A DNA stretch of 59,677 nucleotides, taken from NCBI RefSeq assembly GCF_000620165.1, contig NZ_JHVN01000018.1, forward strand, positions 1 to 59,677, in the 5' to 3' direction. The notes under the pieces are model-generated. The model saw only the letters and a program-made list of their open reading frames with translations, did not search any database and was not told the origin of the DNA. This DNA comes from Anoxybacillus tepidamans PS2. GTDB lineage: Bacteria > Bacillota > Bacilli > Bacillales > Anoxybacillaceae. Positions 29,366 through 38,708 of the stretch are shown one piece after another; position 1 is the first letter of the stretch, and every line of letters begins with the position of its first letter. Position numbers and translations under genes: made by a program.

Positions 29366-29611
29366 TGGCTTCACCTGTTTCTTTTATAAAATAAAGTGTT
29401 TTGTATTGTATATGTTTCATATGACATAAACGTGTCTTTTTATTCATTCAATATGCAAAAACTTAAAAAGGACGAACGCTTTTTCGGCTTGATGGAACTT
29501 GTCTGTATTATACTCAAAAAACGAAATATTGTGCAAATATTTTATACATTCAGCGCCGTGAGAATTTTTTATAGGTCGCCTCATATATTATTTTGAAGGA
29601 GGTGCAAGGCG

Positions 29612-30616
29612 ATGCATGACCTCATTGAACGAGAGTATGGACTAAAAGTGGAGAGAATGGAACAACTTTCGCGATATTATACATTTATATCGCGAAACGA
29701 GCGATATATCATTGTGCCGGCTTGGAATCGAACAGAAGCGGAAATGAATGAATTGCAGCAAATGGGAGCATATTTAGCGGCCAAGGGGGATTTATCCGTC
29801 GCATCTTTTGTTCAGACGAAAAAGGGGACATGGATCGCGGTGGATCAAGGGGGACAGCATTTTACCATCCTTCGAATCTACCCTCACTTATATAGAAGAA
29901 CTATTCCGATTGGAAAAGAACTAGCGAAGCTTCATGAACGCGGGCGGCTATTTCCAGCACGCGTCTTTCATTCGAAACGAATCGGTTTATGGAAAGAATT
30001 ATGGGGACAGAGAGTGGATCAAATGGATTCGTTTTGGAAAGAGAAGTTAAAGATGAAGCGAGAAACGGAGTTTGAGCAATTATTTGTCGAATCATTTCCG
30101 TATTATGCAGGATTAGCGGAAAATGCAATTCAGTACGTTGTTGATACCGAATTAGATGAACAACCTTATGGGGTTGATGCAGCGACGATCTGCCATGAGC
30201 GGTTATCGCGTACATTATGGGCAGAAGGAACAGAGATTAAGTTGCCCACTGACTGGGTATATGATCATTGCGCCCGCGATCTAGCTGAATGGGTAAGGAG
30301 CATTTACCTTAAGGATGGTTGGCTTGAAGAACCAATCAACCATTTTTTCCGTGAGTATGAGCGCGTGACGCCTCTGTCAGCCTTTGCCTGGCGCCTTGTT
30401 TATGCCCGACTGCTGTTTCCGATTCATTATTTTGAGTGTATCGAAGGGTACTATTCAACAAAAATAGAAGAGGAAAAGCGCAGCTATGAACAGAGGTTGA
30501 AAGTGATGTTGGAAAACACGCATGATTATGAACGGTTTCTAGCCTCTTTTTATGACCAGTTTGGACTTTCTAGGCGCTTTCGTCTGCCGAGAGTGAAATG
30601 GCTGCGTGAAGCGTAA
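29612..30616 (+). CDS. yutH: Spore coat-associated kinase-like protein YutH
   Basis: This 334-aa protein belongs to the CotS/YutH group with an aminoglycoside phosphotransferase-like fold. Visible blocks are IPIGKELAKLHERGR, ATICHERLSRTLW (the position of the kinase HGD loop, with H-E instead of the catalytic H-x-D) and the C-terminal RLLFPIHYFECIEGYY. The altered loop suggests a pseudokinase. B. subtilis YutH is a spore coat protein. ATG 29612 follows GAAGGAGGTGCAAGGCG. The 237 nt upstream contain no gene. Confidence 0.85.
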   Translation: MHDLIEREYGLKVERMEQLSRYYTFISRNERYIIVPAWNRTEAEMNELQQMGAYLAAKGDLSVASFVQTKKGTWIAVDQGGQHFTILRIYPHLYRRTIPIGKELAKLHERGRLFPARVFHSKRIGLWKELWGQRVDQMDSFWKEKLKMKRETEFEQLFVESFPYYAGLAENAIQYVVDTELDEQPYGVDAATICHERLSRTLWAEGTEIKLPTDWVYDHCARDLAEWVRSIYLKDGWLEEPINHFFREYERVTPLSAFAWRLVYARLLFPIHYFECIEGYYSTKIEEEKRSYEQRLKVMLENTHDYERFLASFYDQFGLSRRFRLPRVKWLREA

Positions 30617-30645
30617 ATTAAGCTTAAAAGTTCACGTAAAACATT

Positions 30646-30675
30646 AAACGATGGTTGTAATATCATCGTTTTTTT
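30646..30675 (+). terminator. Terminator of yutH
   Basis: AAACGATG pairs with CATCGTTT, followed by a T-run. Confidence 0.8.
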
Positions 30676-30731
30676 GTTTGTGATAAGATGTAATGAGGAA
30701 ATGTACATGGCTTAGGAAAGGAGACGAAGCA

Positions 30732-31727
30732 ATGACTAAACCATACGTATTTATTACAAGAAAATTACCAGATACTGCAATTGCGTCGCTCACAAAATAT
30801 GCGGAAGTAAAAATGTGGCCGTATGAAGACGTACCAGTAGAGCGCGAGTTTTTGCTTTCTGAGGCAAAAAAAGCGGACGCGATGATTACGATGCTATCAG
30901 ATCGCGTTGACCGGGAAGTGATGCAGGCAGGAACATCGTTAAAAGTCGTTGCTAATTTAGCAGTTGGCTTTGATAATATTGATATCGCCTCGGCAACAGA
31001 GAATGGAATTGCGGTATGTAACACGCCAGATGTGCTCACTGATACGACGGCCGATTTGACATTTGCCCTTTTGTTGGCAGCAGCACGCCGGGTTGTGGAG
31101 GCAGCCGAGTTTGTGAAAGCGGGCGAATGGAAAAGCTGGAGTCCGCTTTTGCTTGCAGGAACGGATGTCCATCATAAAACAATCGGAATTGTGGGAATGG
31201 GGAAAATTGGGCAGGCAGTAGCCAAACGTGCAGCCGGTTTTGATATGAATATTTTGTATCACAATCGTTCGAGAAACGAGCAAGCAGAAAAGGAGTTAGG
31301 AGCCATTTATTGTACGTTTGCCGAGCTGTTGCAGAAGTCTGATTTTGTCGTATGTTTAACACCTCTGACGAGTGAAACGCGTCATTTGTTTAATCGGTCG
31401 GCTTTCCAAATGATGAAGCAGTCTGCGATTTTTGTTAATGCAGCAAGGGGAGCAGTCGTCGATGAGGAAGCGTTATATGAAGCGCTTGTCAACGGCGACA
31501 TTGCCGGGGCTGGATTAGATGTGTTTACCCGCGAACCGATTGATGCTTCCCATCCGCTATTAAAGCTAAAAAATGTCGTTGCTTTGCCGCATATTGGTAG
31601 CGCTAGCGTTGAAACGCGCCTCAAAATGATGGAATTATGTTGTGAAAACGTGATTGCCGTGTTAAATGGAGACACACCAAAGACATTAGTGAATAAAGAA
31701 TGGATGCTAAAGAAGCGAAATGTGTGA
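30732..31727 (+). CDS. D-isomer 2-hydroxyacid dehydrogenase (glyoxylate/hydroxypyruvate reductase-like)
   Basis: This NAD(P)-dependent oxidoreductase (331 aa) resembles D-glycerate dehydrogenase/glyoxylate reductase. The nucleotide-binding glycine motif is GIVGMGKIGQAVAKR (about residues 150-170). The catalytic arginine is in NAARGAVVDEEAL, and the catalytic histidine is in ALPHIGSAS. ATG 30732 follows GGAAAGGAGACGAAGC. It sits between yutH and the threonine operon but has its own terminator, so no link to threonine synthesis is implied. Confidence 0.88.
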   Translation: MTKPYVFITRKLPDTAIASLTKYAEVKMWPYEDVPVEREFLLSEAKKADAMITMLSDRVDREVMQAGTSLKVVANLAVGFDNIDIASATENGIAVCNTPDVLTDTTADLTFALLLAAARRVVEAAEFVKAGEWKSWSPLLLAGTDVHHKTIGIVGMGKIGQAVAKRAAGFDMNILYHNRSRNEQAEKELGAIYCTFAELLQKSDFVVCLTPLTSETRHLFNRSAFQMMKQSAIFVNAARGAVVDEEALYEALVNGDIAGAGLDVFTREPIDASHPLLKLKNVVALPHIGSASVETRLKMMELCCENVIAVLNGDTPKTLVNKEWMLKKRNV

Positions 31728-31730
31728 AAC

Positions 31731-31753
31731 GCCCGGAAAACCCCGGGCTTTTT
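31731..31753 (+). terminator. Terminator of the hydroxyacid dehydrogenase gene
   Basis: GCCCGG pairs with CCGGGC across a short loop, followed by TTTTTA. Confidence 0.8.
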
Positions 31754-31785
31754 ATTTATAAAAAAATTATCTGAATTTACTTGAT

Positions 31786-31799
31786 GTTAAGCGTTTTCA
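31786..31799. promoter_or_regulatory. Possible CcpA cre site upstream of hom
   Basis: GTTAAGCGTTTTCA reads TGAAAACGCTTAAC on the other strand, close to the cre consensus TGWAARCGYTTWCW with two end mismatches. It lies about 25 nt upstream of the hom -35, a position more typical of activation than repression. Confidence 0.35.
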
Positions 31800-31823
31800 G
31801 AATATAAGATAATAAAATAATGA

Positions 31824-31852
31824 TTGTAATGCACTACAACATCTTTTATAAT
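31824..31852 (+). promoter_or_regulatory. Promoter of the hom-thrC-thrB operon
   Basis: TTGTAA (31824-31829), 17 nt, TATAAT (31847-31852), leaving a leader of about 50 nt without a visible attenuator. Confidence 0.6.
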
Positions 31853-31908
31853 GTCTACTATATAAATACAAATGTACATATACAGAGAACAAAAAAGGGG
31901 TGGAGAGC

Positions 31909-33207
31909 ATGGCAGAAGCAATTGCAGTCGGTTTATTAGGATTAGGAACAGTGGGAAGCGGTGTTGTAAAAATTATTGAAGACCATCAAGATCAACTTAT
32001 CCATCAAGTCGGTTGTCCGGTCACAGTGAAAAAAATTCTCGTGCGAGATATATATAAAGAACGTAATGTTAATGTTGATGCTTCTTTATTGACAACGAAT
32101 GTTGACGAGGTCATCAATGATCCGAACATTGATGTCATTATTGAGGTAATGGGCGGCGTAGAGGAAACGAGAAAGTATCTTTTACAGGCTCTACAGCAAG
32201 GAAAACATGTCGTAACAGCGAATAAAGATTTGATGGCTCTTTATGGTTCAGAACTCTTAGCGGTTGCTACTGAACATGGTTGCGATTTATTTTATGAAGC
32301 GAGTGTCGCCGGCGGCATTCCGATTTTGCGCAGCCTTGTGGATGGATTGGCATCTGACCGCATTACGAAAATGATGGGGATCGTCAATGGGACGACGAAT
32401 TTTATTTTGACGAAAATGTGCAAACACGGAAGCCCTTACGAGGAAGTGCTTGCCGAAGCGCAAGCCCTTGGGTATGCAGAAGCGGATCCGACATCCGATG
32501 TGGAAGGGCTAGATGCGGCGAGAAAAATGGCGATTTTAGCGCGGCTAGGCTTTTCAATGAACATCGATTTAGAAGATGTGCAAGTGAGAGGTATTACTGG
32601 CATTACAGAACAAGATTTAGACTACAGCAAACGCCTCGGATATACGATGAAGCTGATTGGGATTGCTCATCGGGACGGTAACAAGGTGGAGGTAAGCGTT
32701 CAGCCGACATTGTTGCCGGATTCCCATCCGCTCGCTTCTGTTAACGATGAATATAACGCTGTTTATGTTTACGGTGAAGCGGTAGGGGAAACGATGTTTT
32801 ACGGTCCGGGCGCCGGCAGTTTGCCGACAGCGACCGCTGTTGTGTCCGATTTAGTTGCTGTTATGAAAAATATGCGCCTTGGCGTTAACGGTCGAAGTGC
32901 GGTGGCTCCGCAATATGAAAAACAATTAAAATCGCTCTCCGAAATTTTCTCAAAATATTTTGTAAGAATCCACGTGAAAGACGAAGTAGGGGCGTTTGCG
33001 AAAATTACAGCAATTTTTGCAGAGCGGGGTGTCAGCTTTGAAAAAATTTTGCAGCTTCCGCTGAAAGAAAAAGGGCTTGCGGAAATTGTGATTGTAACTC
33101 ATGAAGCATCGCAGCAAGCATATGAAGATATTTTGCAGCAATTGCGGGATCTTGACATCGTTCATGATGTCAAAAGCTCGTATCGTGTAGAAGGGAATGG
33201 AAAATGA
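31909..33207 (+). CDS. hom: Homoserine dehydrogenase
   Basis: This 432-aa enzyme reduces aspartate semialdehyde to homoserine, the branch point to threonine and methionine. The Rossmann motif is [13 protein letters not shown]; the catalytic domain includes [10 protein letters not shown] and [13 protein letters not shown]-terminal ACT domain (about residues 350-425, [16 protein letters not shown]) suggests threonine feedback. ATG 31909 follows AAAGGGGTGGAGAGC. Its stop overlaps thrC (ATGA). Homoserine also feeds the O-acetylhomoserine route through MetY. Confidence 0.95.
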   Translation: MAEAIAVGLLGLGTVGSGVVKIIEDHQDQLIHQVGCPVTVKKILVRDIYKERNVNVDASLLTTNVDEVINDPNIDVIIEVMGGVEETRKYLLQALQQGKHVVTANKDLMALYGSELLAVATEHGCDLFYEASVAGGIPILRSLVDGLASDRITKMMGIVNGTTNFILTKMCKHGSPYEEVLAEAQALGYAEADPTSDVEGLDAARKMAILARLGFSMNIDLEDVQVRGITGITEQDLDYSKRLGYTMKLIGIAHRDGNKVEVSVQPTLLPDSHPLASVNDEYNAVYVYGEAVGETMFYGPGAGSLPTATAVVSDLVAVMKNMRLGVNGRSAVAPQYEKQLKSLSEIFSKYFVRIHVKDEVGAFAKITAIFAERGVSFEKILQLPLKEKGLAEIVIVTHEASQQAYEDILQQLRDLDIVHDVKSSYRVEGNGK

Positions 33208-34268
33208 TGATGTGGAGAGGATTGTTACAGGAATATCGCGATTTTTTGCCGGTAACTGAAAAGACGCCCCTCCTTTCACTAAATGAGGGAAATACGCCGC
33301 TTATTCGTTTAGAGCGCCTTTCGAAACAGCTTGGCATTGAATTGTACGTCAAAGTGGAGGGGGCAAACCCAACCGGCTCATTTAAAGATCGCGGCATGGT
33401 CATGGCAGCAGCTAAGGCAAAAGAAGAAGGAAGCCACACCATTATTTGCGCGTCGACTGGAAATACGTCGGCGGCCGCGGCAGCATATGCGGCCCGGGCG
33501 GGATTGCGCTGCATTGTAGTGATTCCTCATGGAAAGATTGCGATGGGGAAACTCGCCCAAGCGGTCATGTATGGAGCGGAAATTTTTGCAATTGAAGGAA
33601 ATTTTGATGAAGCGTTGAAAATGGTGCGCCGTCTTAGCGAAATCGCACCAATTACACTTGTCAACTCAGTCAATCCATACCGGATTGAGGGACAAAAAAC
33701 AGCTGCATTTGAAGTTTGCGACCAATTAGGGAAAGCGCCGGACGTATTAGCGATTCCTGTCGGTAATGCAGGGAATATTACTGCTTATTGGAAAGGATTT
33801 AAAGAATACAATGAATTCAAGCAGACCGGGCTTCCGGAAATGCGCGGTTTCGAGGCGGAAGGTGCAGCGGCGATCGTTCGCAATCAAGTGATTGCGCAGC
33901 CGGAAACCATTGCAACAGCCATTCGCATTGGCAATCCAGCAAGCTGGGATAAGGCGGTACAAGCGGCGAGAGAATCGAAAGGGAAAATTGATGAAGTATC
34001 AGATGCGGAAATTTTAGAAGCCTATAAGCTGCTAGCGAGGGAAGAAGGGGTTTTTGCTGAACCCGCTTCATGCGCCTCGATTGCTGGTGTGATCAAACAG
34101 CGAAAGAGCGGCGAGATTCAGGAAGGGAGCACGGTTGTGGCTGTGCTGACCGGCAACGGCTTAAAAGACCCGACAGTCGCCATGAATGTAGCCGAGATTC
34201 AACCGCTCGTGTTGCCAAACGATGAACAAATCGTGTTTGCGCATATTGAAGGAGCGGTTCGCCAATGA
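33204..34268 (+). CDS. thrC: Threonine synthase
   Basis: This PLP enzyme converts O-phosphohomoserine to threonine. The PLP lysine is in [15 protein letters not shown], and the phosphate-binding glycine loop is [12 protein letters not shown]. Three ATG codons run in succession (33204, 33207, 33210). The third gives the usual MWRGLLQEY start and 352 residues; the coordinates use the first. It overlaps the hom stop and the thrB start (ATGA at 34265), so the three genes are translationally coupled. Confidence 0.94.
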   Translation: MMMWRGLLQEYRDFLPVTEKTPLLSLNEGNTPLIRLERLSKQLGIELYVKVEGANPTGSFKDRGMVMAAAKAKEEGSHTIICASTGNTSAAAAAYAARAGLRCIVVIPHGKIAMGKLAQAVMYGAEIFAIEGNFDEALKMVRRLSEIAPITLVNSVNPYRIEGQKTAAFEVCDQLGKAPDVLAIPVGNAGNITAYWKGFKEYNEFKQTGLPEMRGFEAEGAAAIVRNQVIAQPETIATAIRIGNPASWDKAVQAARESKGKIDEVSDAEILEAYKLLAREEGVFAEPASCASIAGVIKQRKSGEIQEGSTVVAVLTGNGLKDPTVAMNVAEIQPLVLPNDEQIVFAHIEGAVRQ

Positions 34269-35179
34269 AAGAAGGCGAGATGTTAAAAATTGTCGTTCCC
34301 GCAAGTACAGCGAACTTAGGGCCGGGTTTTGATTCCATCGGCCTTGCCGTCTCCCGCTATTTAGTGTTGGAAGCACGCCGCGCGAACGGGTGGAAGTTTG
34401 TCCCTCGTTCAGCCGAGGTGCAAGCGATTCCAAATGGAACAGACAATTTAATTTTTCAAGTAGCCGAACGTATTGCCCAGCGTTATGGAGGCGCATTGCC
34501 CCCTTGTGCTGTGGACGTGTATAGCAATATACCGTTTACACGCGGTTTAGGAAGCAGTGCAGCCGCAGTGGTCGCTGGGATTGAACTGGCCAATGAACTT
34601 CTTGGGTTATCGCTGACAATGGAAGAAAAATTGAGGTTTGCCAGTTGTTATGAGGGACATCCTGACAATGTCGGTGCTTCCCTGTATGGTGGATTGGTCG
34701 TTGGAAGTCACCTTCAAGAAGAAACAGTGATCGTCCATATGCCTAATGTTGAGTTGGATCTTGTTGCGGTCATTCCAAGCTATGAGCTTGAAACAAAAAA
34801 AGCGCGCGAGGTTCTTCCAATTTCGTTCTCAAGAGCCGAAGCGGTAGAAGCAAGCGCTGTCAGCAACGTTTTAGTGGCGGCGCTGCTGACGAAAAATTGG
34901 GAATTAGCGGGCAGGATGATGGATCGCGATTTGTTCCATCAGCCGTATCGCAGAGCGTTAATTCCAGAATTACCAGTCGTACAGCGTTTGGCGAAAGAAT
35001 ATGGGGCGTTTGGCGTGGCATTGAGCGGTGCAGGCCCAACTGTTCTTTGCTTTGCCGAACCGGGAAAAGGCGAGCAACTAAAGGAAAAGCTGTCCCACCA
35101 TATTCAGCATTGTGCAGTTGAATTATTAAGCGTCGAACCACAAGGAAGTCACGTATATAAAATGGCATTAGAAGCGTAA
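34265..35179 (+). CDS. thrB: Homoserine kinase
   Basis: This GHMP-family kinase (304 aa) phosphorylates homoserine with ATP. The N-terminal [17 protein letters not shown] and the ATP-binding loop [15 protein letters not shown] are characteristic, as is the C-terminal [16 protein letters not shown] 34265 overlaps the thrC stop; an internal ATG at 34280 (MLKIVVPAS) is an alternative. It is the last gene of the operon before a terminator shared with yutI. Confidence 0.94.
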   Translation: MKEGEMLKIVVPASTANLGPGFDSIGLAVSRYLVLEARRANGWKFVPRSAEVQAIPNGTDNLIFQVAERIAQRYGGALPPCAVDVYSNIPFTRGLGSSAAAVVAGIELANELLGLSLTMEEKLRFASCYEGHPDNVGASLYGGLVVGSHLQEETVIVHMPNVELDLVAVIPSYELETKKAREVLPISFSRAEAVEASAVSNVLVAALLTKNWELAGRMMDRDLFHQPYRRALIPELPVVQRLAKEYGAFGVALSGAGPTVLCFAEPGKGEQLKEKLSHHIQHCAVELLSVEPQGSHVYKMALEA

Positions 35180-35193
35180 TAAGCGATATAACG

Positions 35194-35227
35194 AAAAAGG
35201 CGATCCGTTTGCTGGACCGCCTTTTCC
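35194..35227. terminator. Bidirectional terminator between thrB and yutI
   Basis: AAAAAGGCGATCC pairs with GGACCGCCTTTTC (one mismatch), with A and T tracts on both sides. Confidence 0.8.
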
Positions 35228-35239
35228 TGTTGCTTTTTA

Positions 35240-35476
35240 TTAAAACACTTGCTCTACTTCAACAACGCCTGGCACTTCTTCTAAAAGCGCGCGCTCGATG
35301 CCGGCTTTTAATGTGATAGTCGAGCTTGGGCAGCTGCCGCAAGCGCCAAGCAAGCGCAATTTTACTACGCCATCTTCAACATCGACGAGTTCGCAGTCAC
35401 CGCCATCGCGAAGCAAAAATGGACGTAGTTTATCTAAAACTTCTTGTACTTGTTCTTTAATTTCTAAATCGCTCAT
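35240..35476 (-). CDS. yutI: NifU C-terminal-domain Fe-S carrier protein YutI
   Basis: This 78-aa protein is a single NifU_C (Nfu) domain with the cluster-binding CxxC in [18 protein letters not shown]. Nfu proteins carry Fe-S clusters from the scaffold to targets. It complements the suf operon and the A-type carrier yutM in this window. Start and length match the family. Confidence 0.92.
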   Translation of the reverse strand: MSDLEIKEQVQEVLDKLRPFLLRDGGDCELVDVEDGVVKLRLLGACGSCPSSTITLKAGIERALLEEVPGVVEVEQVF

Positions 35477-35569
35477 TCTTATCGACTCCTTTCCTTAACT
35501 TTATTATAATCATGATAAAGAAAAAAATCTAATAACTTTTTTGGTGTTGAGAGGAAAGGTGGCGGCATC

Positions 35570-35905
35570 ATGTCATTGAAACAGGTTGAAATATGTGTAT
35601 ATGGGGCAGAAGTTGTTTGTCCCTCTTGTGTCAATTTGCCCTCTTCGAAAGAAACATATGAGTGGCTAGAGGCAGCCATTAAACGGAAATATCCGAATCA
35701 GCCATTTGTGATTACGTATGTCGATATTTTTAATCCGCCGGATGACGAGGAAAAGAAAGCGTTTGCTGCGAAAGTGGTTAAGGAAGACTTATTTTATCCT
35801 GTTGTTCTTGTAGAAGGCGAGATAGTTGGCGAAGGCAATCCGAAGTTAAAAGCTATTTATGAAGTGATGGAGAAATATGGATATACCTCGCAAGCAGATG
35901 TATAA
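35570..35905 (+). CDS. yuzD: YuzD family thioredoxin-fold protein (DUF1462)
   Basis: This 111-aa protein has the CPSC motif in EVVCPSCVNLPSSKETYEW and a thioredoxin-like beta-alpha pattern ending in FYPVVLVEGEIVGEG. DUF1462 proteins are uncharacterised. It is divergent from yutI, and the pairing with an Fe-S carrier suggests a cysteine-redox role (inference). ATG 35570 follows GGAAAGGTGGCGGCATC. Confidence 0.82.
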   Translation: MSLKQVEICVYGAEVVCPSCVNLPSSKETYEWLEAAIKRKYPNQPFVITYVDIFNPPDDEEKKAFAAKVVKEDLFYPVVLVEGEIVGEGNPKLKAIYEVMEKYGYTSQADV

Positions 35906-35915
35906 TGAAAAAATC

Positions 35916-35948
35916 AAGGTGTCTTATCGATTGGGGACACCTTTTTTC
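35916..35948 (+). terminator. Terminator of yuzD
   Basis: AAGGTGTC pairs with GACACCTT across a 12-nt loop, followed by TTTTC. Confidence 0.8.
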
Positions 35949-35954
35949 ATTTAG

Positions 35955-36010
35955 CATACCTACCGAGAAGTCTCCCTCCTTTTAACGGAGTGTATGTAGG
36001 AGACCTTCCT
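35955..36010 (+). repeat. Solitary IS605-end-like palindromic unit, copy 2
   Basis: It starts CATACCTACCGAGAAG like copy 1, preceded by TTTAG. The stem is degraded (TCTCCCTCCT against ATGTAGGAGA), while the loop TTTAACGGAGTGT keeps the family pattern. It is inserted between the yuzD terminator and the DUF421 gene. Confidence 0.7.
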
Positions 36011-36054
36011 TACAAATATTATACATAAAAGTTGTGATGTAAGGAGGCGGTTGA

Positions 36055-36678
36055 ATGGATTTTTCATTTATATGGAAATCCTTTGTACTGGTGCTTTCAG
36101 GCATTTTATTGCTGCGGATATCCGGAAGAAAATCGATAGCACAGATGACTCTTGCACCAACGGTTATGATGATTTCTTTAGGAACGATTATTGTTCAGCC
36201 TATCGTCGAAAAAAGCATCGTTAAAACTATCATAGGTGCCGGTATCTTGGTGATATCTGTCCTCATTTTAGAATATTTAGAGCTAAAATTGAATTTTGTT
36301 GAAACATTTATGACAGGGAAATCTAAAATCGTTGTTGAAAACGGAAAATTAAATGTACAAAATTTAAAAAAGCTGCGTATCACTGTTGATCAGCTAGAGA
36401 TGAGAATGCGCGAGCAAGGGATTGCCAAATTTGAGGATATAAAAATAGCTACGATTGAACCGAACGGGCAGTTGGGTTATGAGCTACAAGATGAGGCCAA
36501 GCCATTAACAGTAGGTGAATTTAAAAAACTGATGGGGTTATTTATGACACAACCAATGACTTTCGCTCAAAGTACTGACTCATCCAAAAGAAATCTTCAA
36601 GGAGAAATAAATCAAAATGCAAACATATTTGGGGAAATTAGCTCTTCACAGCAAAAGACCCCCGAATACCTACAATAA
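36055..36678 (+). CDS. DUF421 (YetF-type) membrane protein
   Basis: This 207-aa protein has about three N-terminal transmembrane helices (residues 5-85) and a cytoplasmic DUF421/YetF domain (about 90-160; GKSKIVVENGKLNVQNLKK and LEMRMREQGIAKFEDIKIA). The hydrophilic Ser/Asn/Gln-rich tail (about 170-207) is longer than usual. The function is unknown; spore germination or envelope roles are proposed for paralogues. ATG 36055 follows AAGGAGGCGGTTGA. Repeat copy 2 lies 45 nt upstream, so the promoter may lie close to or within the repeat. Confidence 0.82.
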   Translation: MDFSFIWKSFVLVLSGILLLRISGRKSIAQMTLAPTVMMISLGTIIVQPIVEKSIVKTIIGAGILVISVLILEYLELKLNFVETFMTGKSKIVVENGKLNVQNLKKLRITVDQLEMRMREQGIAKFEDIKIATIEPNGQLGYELQDEAKPLTVGEFKKLMGLFMTQPMTFAQSTDSSKRNLQGEINQNANIFGEISSSQQKTPEYLQ

Positions 36679-37057
36679 AATAGTTTTGTTGTATTATTTC
36701 GACTAAAGCGTATGATTTATTTGACATAAAAAATAGCAGTGAATGGGAAAAAGATAAATAAAACAAAGTTCCAATTTCTCCTGATGTGTTTCACCGTGTT
36801 ATGGAAACGATACACGGTTGCACAAGAAAGATTTGCTTGATAGTTAGCTTGAAATATCCATGTGTTTTTTATTATATATTATGAGCTTTTATAGTCTCCC
36901 ACTAAGTAATTAATGAAAAAATATTTATTGACCGCATGTTTCAAGCTATGGCTCAACTAACGAAACATTCACTAGAGTTTTTCCTACACATAAACATGAT
37001 GTGAGAGCCTATATATTTCGACAATGGGGGATAAAAAGAAATTTGAATGAAAAAGCG
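36679..37057. other. Gene-free AT-rich stretch between the DUF421 gene and yutJ
   Basis: No open frame above about 40 codons is supported. One short frame (about 36770-36900) reads NKVPISPDVFHRVMETIHG before stopping, which could be a gene remnant. I cannot assign it. TTGACA at 36720 has no clear -10 partner. Confidence 0.4.
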
Positions 37058-37087
37058 AAAAGGCAGGACATTTCCTGCCTTTTTTAA
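37058..37087. terminator. Terminator downstream of yutJ
   Basis: AAAAGGCAGGA pairs with TCCTGCCTTTT across a 4-nt loop, with A and T tracts on both sides. Confidence 0.85.
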
Positions 37088-37140
37088 TATAAAACGTGGT
37101 TAGATGTTGCTGTATAAATGGCTTTATGGCCTCTATCTAA

Positions 37141-38211
37141 TTAATAGCCGTTGTGATACTTGTACATCCATAGTACACCGGATTTTAAAAGGCGCGGTAC
37201 CCTTCCCATTAAAGGGCGATCGGCAACGAGACCAAATCCATGTTTTTTTCCAAGCGAACCGAGAATGCCCTTTAGTTTGATTGGTGGAAATTCATGAGGC
37301 GGCTCTTCACCGCGCCAGCGTTTTTGCAGTACTTGCACAATTTGTTCTGCCTGCCCTTCCGCAAGCTGCGCGCTTGGAGAGTGCGGCAAGCTCGCACAGT
37401 CGCCGACGACGTATACATTTTCGTAGCCAGGGATATGGTGGCGATTCGTTAGTACAACACGACCTTGGTTATCCTTCTCCACGTCCAGTTCCCGAACGAC
37501 GCGGTTTGGTTGAATACCAGCTGTCCATACAATCGCATCGCAGTGAATTGGCTCATCGTGATTATATAATATGCCTTCTTCGACTTTTGTAATATTTGAA
37601 CGCCGGATAATGTCTATGTTGTGTTCATGGAACCAACTTTCTACATATTGGCTTAGCCGCTCTGGGAACATTGGCAAAATTCGTTCGCCGCGGTCAAACA
37701 ACATGACATGTAAATCCGGGCGGCTTTCAGCTAATTCACTTGCTAATTCCACGCCGCTTAATCCTGCGCCAACGATGCCAACGATAGACCGAGGTGCCAA
37801 ATTGCTTAATGTTTGGTACGTAATCCGGGATTTTTCAATTGATTGAATGCTATACGTAAATTGTTCCGCACCAGGAACACCGTGATATTTATCTTCACAG
37901 CCTAATCCAATCACTAAATCATCATACGATATGGTTGTATTATCTTGTAATAAGACATGACCGTTCTCCAAATCGATACGAACCACTTCGCCAAAGTGAT
38001 ATGTGAGGCGTGGATGTTCCGGAAACGGTACGCGAATGTCATGATCGCTGACCGTTCCTGCGGCTAACGCATAGTATTCCGTTTTTAGACAGTGGTATGG
38101 AACGCGATCGATCAGTGTGATGTGAACGTTCTCAGGCAAATGATTCGGGAGAAGGCGAAGCAAAATTCGCATGTTTCCATATCCCCCACCAAGTAGAACG
38201 AGGTGTCTCAT
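37141..38211 (-). CDS. yutJ: NADH dehydrogenase-like flavoprotein YutJ
   Basis: This 356-aa type II NADH dehydrogenase-like FAD protein has the N-terminal FAD-binding HLVLLGGGYGNMR, the second nucleotide-binding motif IVGIVGAGLSGVELASEL and the C-terminal FAD contact VYVVGDCASLPH. It lacks an obvious membrane anchor. ATG 38211 follows AAAGGGGAATTCTAGC; a start 29 codons upstream is unsupported. Its promoter carries the inverted repeat TTGTGA-N5-TCACAA. Confidence 0.88.
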   Translation of the reverse strand: MRHLVLLGGGYGNMRILLRLLPNHLPENVHITLIDRVPYHCLKTEYYALAAGTVSDHDIRVPFPEHPRLTYHFGEVVRIDLENGHVLLQDNTTISYDDLVIGLGCEDKYHGVPGAEQFTYSIQSIEKSRITYQTLSNLAPRSIVGIVGAGLSGVELASELAESRPDLHVMLFDRGERILPMFPERLSQYVESWFHEHNIDIIRRSNITKVEEGILYNHDEPIHCDAIVWTAGIQPNRVVRELDVEKDNQGRVVLTNRHHIPGYENVYVVGDCASLPHSPSAQLAEGQAEQIVQVLQKRWRGEEPPHEFPPIKLKGILGSLGKKHGFGLVADRPLMGRVPRLLKSGVLWMYKYHNGY

Positions 38212-38271
38212 GCTAGAATTCCCCTTTGTAGTTTGTCTTTTCGCGCAAAACGTTGACCAAATGACATTAAA

Positions 38272-38300
38272 AGTATAGCGAAATTGTGACAAAATCACAA
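38272..38300 (-). promoter_or_regulatory. Candidate promoter of yutJ overlapping an inverted repeat
   Basis: On the minus strand, TTGTGA (38300-38295), 17 nt, TATACT (38277-38272). The -35 is one arm of the inverted repeat TTGTGATTTTGTCACAA (38284-38300). This resembles a Rex or FNR site, but its centre is one base shorter than in those consensus sites. Confidence 0.5.
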
Positions 38301-38381
38301 CAATTTTTCGAAAAAAATGATAAATATACGGAATGACTCAACAATAAATGAGGGCAAATATACAAAATAGCATGTCACAAA

Positions 38382-38410
38382 TTGACGGTTATAAAAAAAA
38401 TCGTTACATT
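38382..38410 (+). promoter_or_regulatory. Candidate promoter of yuzB
   Basis: TTGACG (38382-38387), 17 nt, TACATT (38405-38410). Confidence 0.5.
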
Positions 38411-38437
38411 TAGAAATAGGTAGTGAGGTGACAAACA

Positions 38438-38677
38438 TTGATTCAGCCAATTATCGAGTTTTGCATAAGCAACTTAGCGAGCGGTTCGCAAAAAGCGTTA
38501 GAAGTGTTACAAAAAGATCCAAATTTAGATATTATTGAATACGGATGCTTAAGCTATTGTGGCAAATGCGGCAAGTCACTCTTCGCCTTAGTAAACGGTG
38601 AAGTGGTAACGGGAGAGACACCGGAGCAGTTAGTTGAAAATATTTATCAATTTATTGAAGAAAATCCGATGTTTTAG
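38438..38677 (+). CDS. yuzB: YuzB family protein (DUF1450)
   Basis: This 79-aa protein of the DUF1450 family has a cysteine cluster, [12 protein letters not shown], plus an N-terminal cysteine in EFCISNLA. This spacing could bind a metal or Fe-S cluster, but no function is established. The start is TTG 38438 after GTGAGGTGACAAACA, which gives the family start IQPIIEFC. It is divergent from yutJ, the same arrangement as in B. subtilis. Confidence 0.83.
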   Translation: MIQPIIEFCISNLASGSQKALEVLQKDPNLDIIEYGCLSYCGKCGKSLFALVNGEVVTGETPEQLVENIYQFIEENPMF

Positions 38678-38683
38678 AAGGAT

Positions 38684-38706
38684 GCGGCTATGAAAAGCCG
38701 CTTTTT
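38684..38706. terminator. Terminator of yuzB
   Basis: GCGGCT pairs with AGCCGC across a 6-nt loop, followed by TTTTT. Confidence 0.75.
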
Positions 38707-38708
38707 CC

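Noticed and set aside
29396-29596. 66-codon plus-strand frame upstream of yutH
   Set aside because: There is no ribosome binding site, the composition is AT-driven, and it contains no family-like sequence; it lies in the yutH upstream region.
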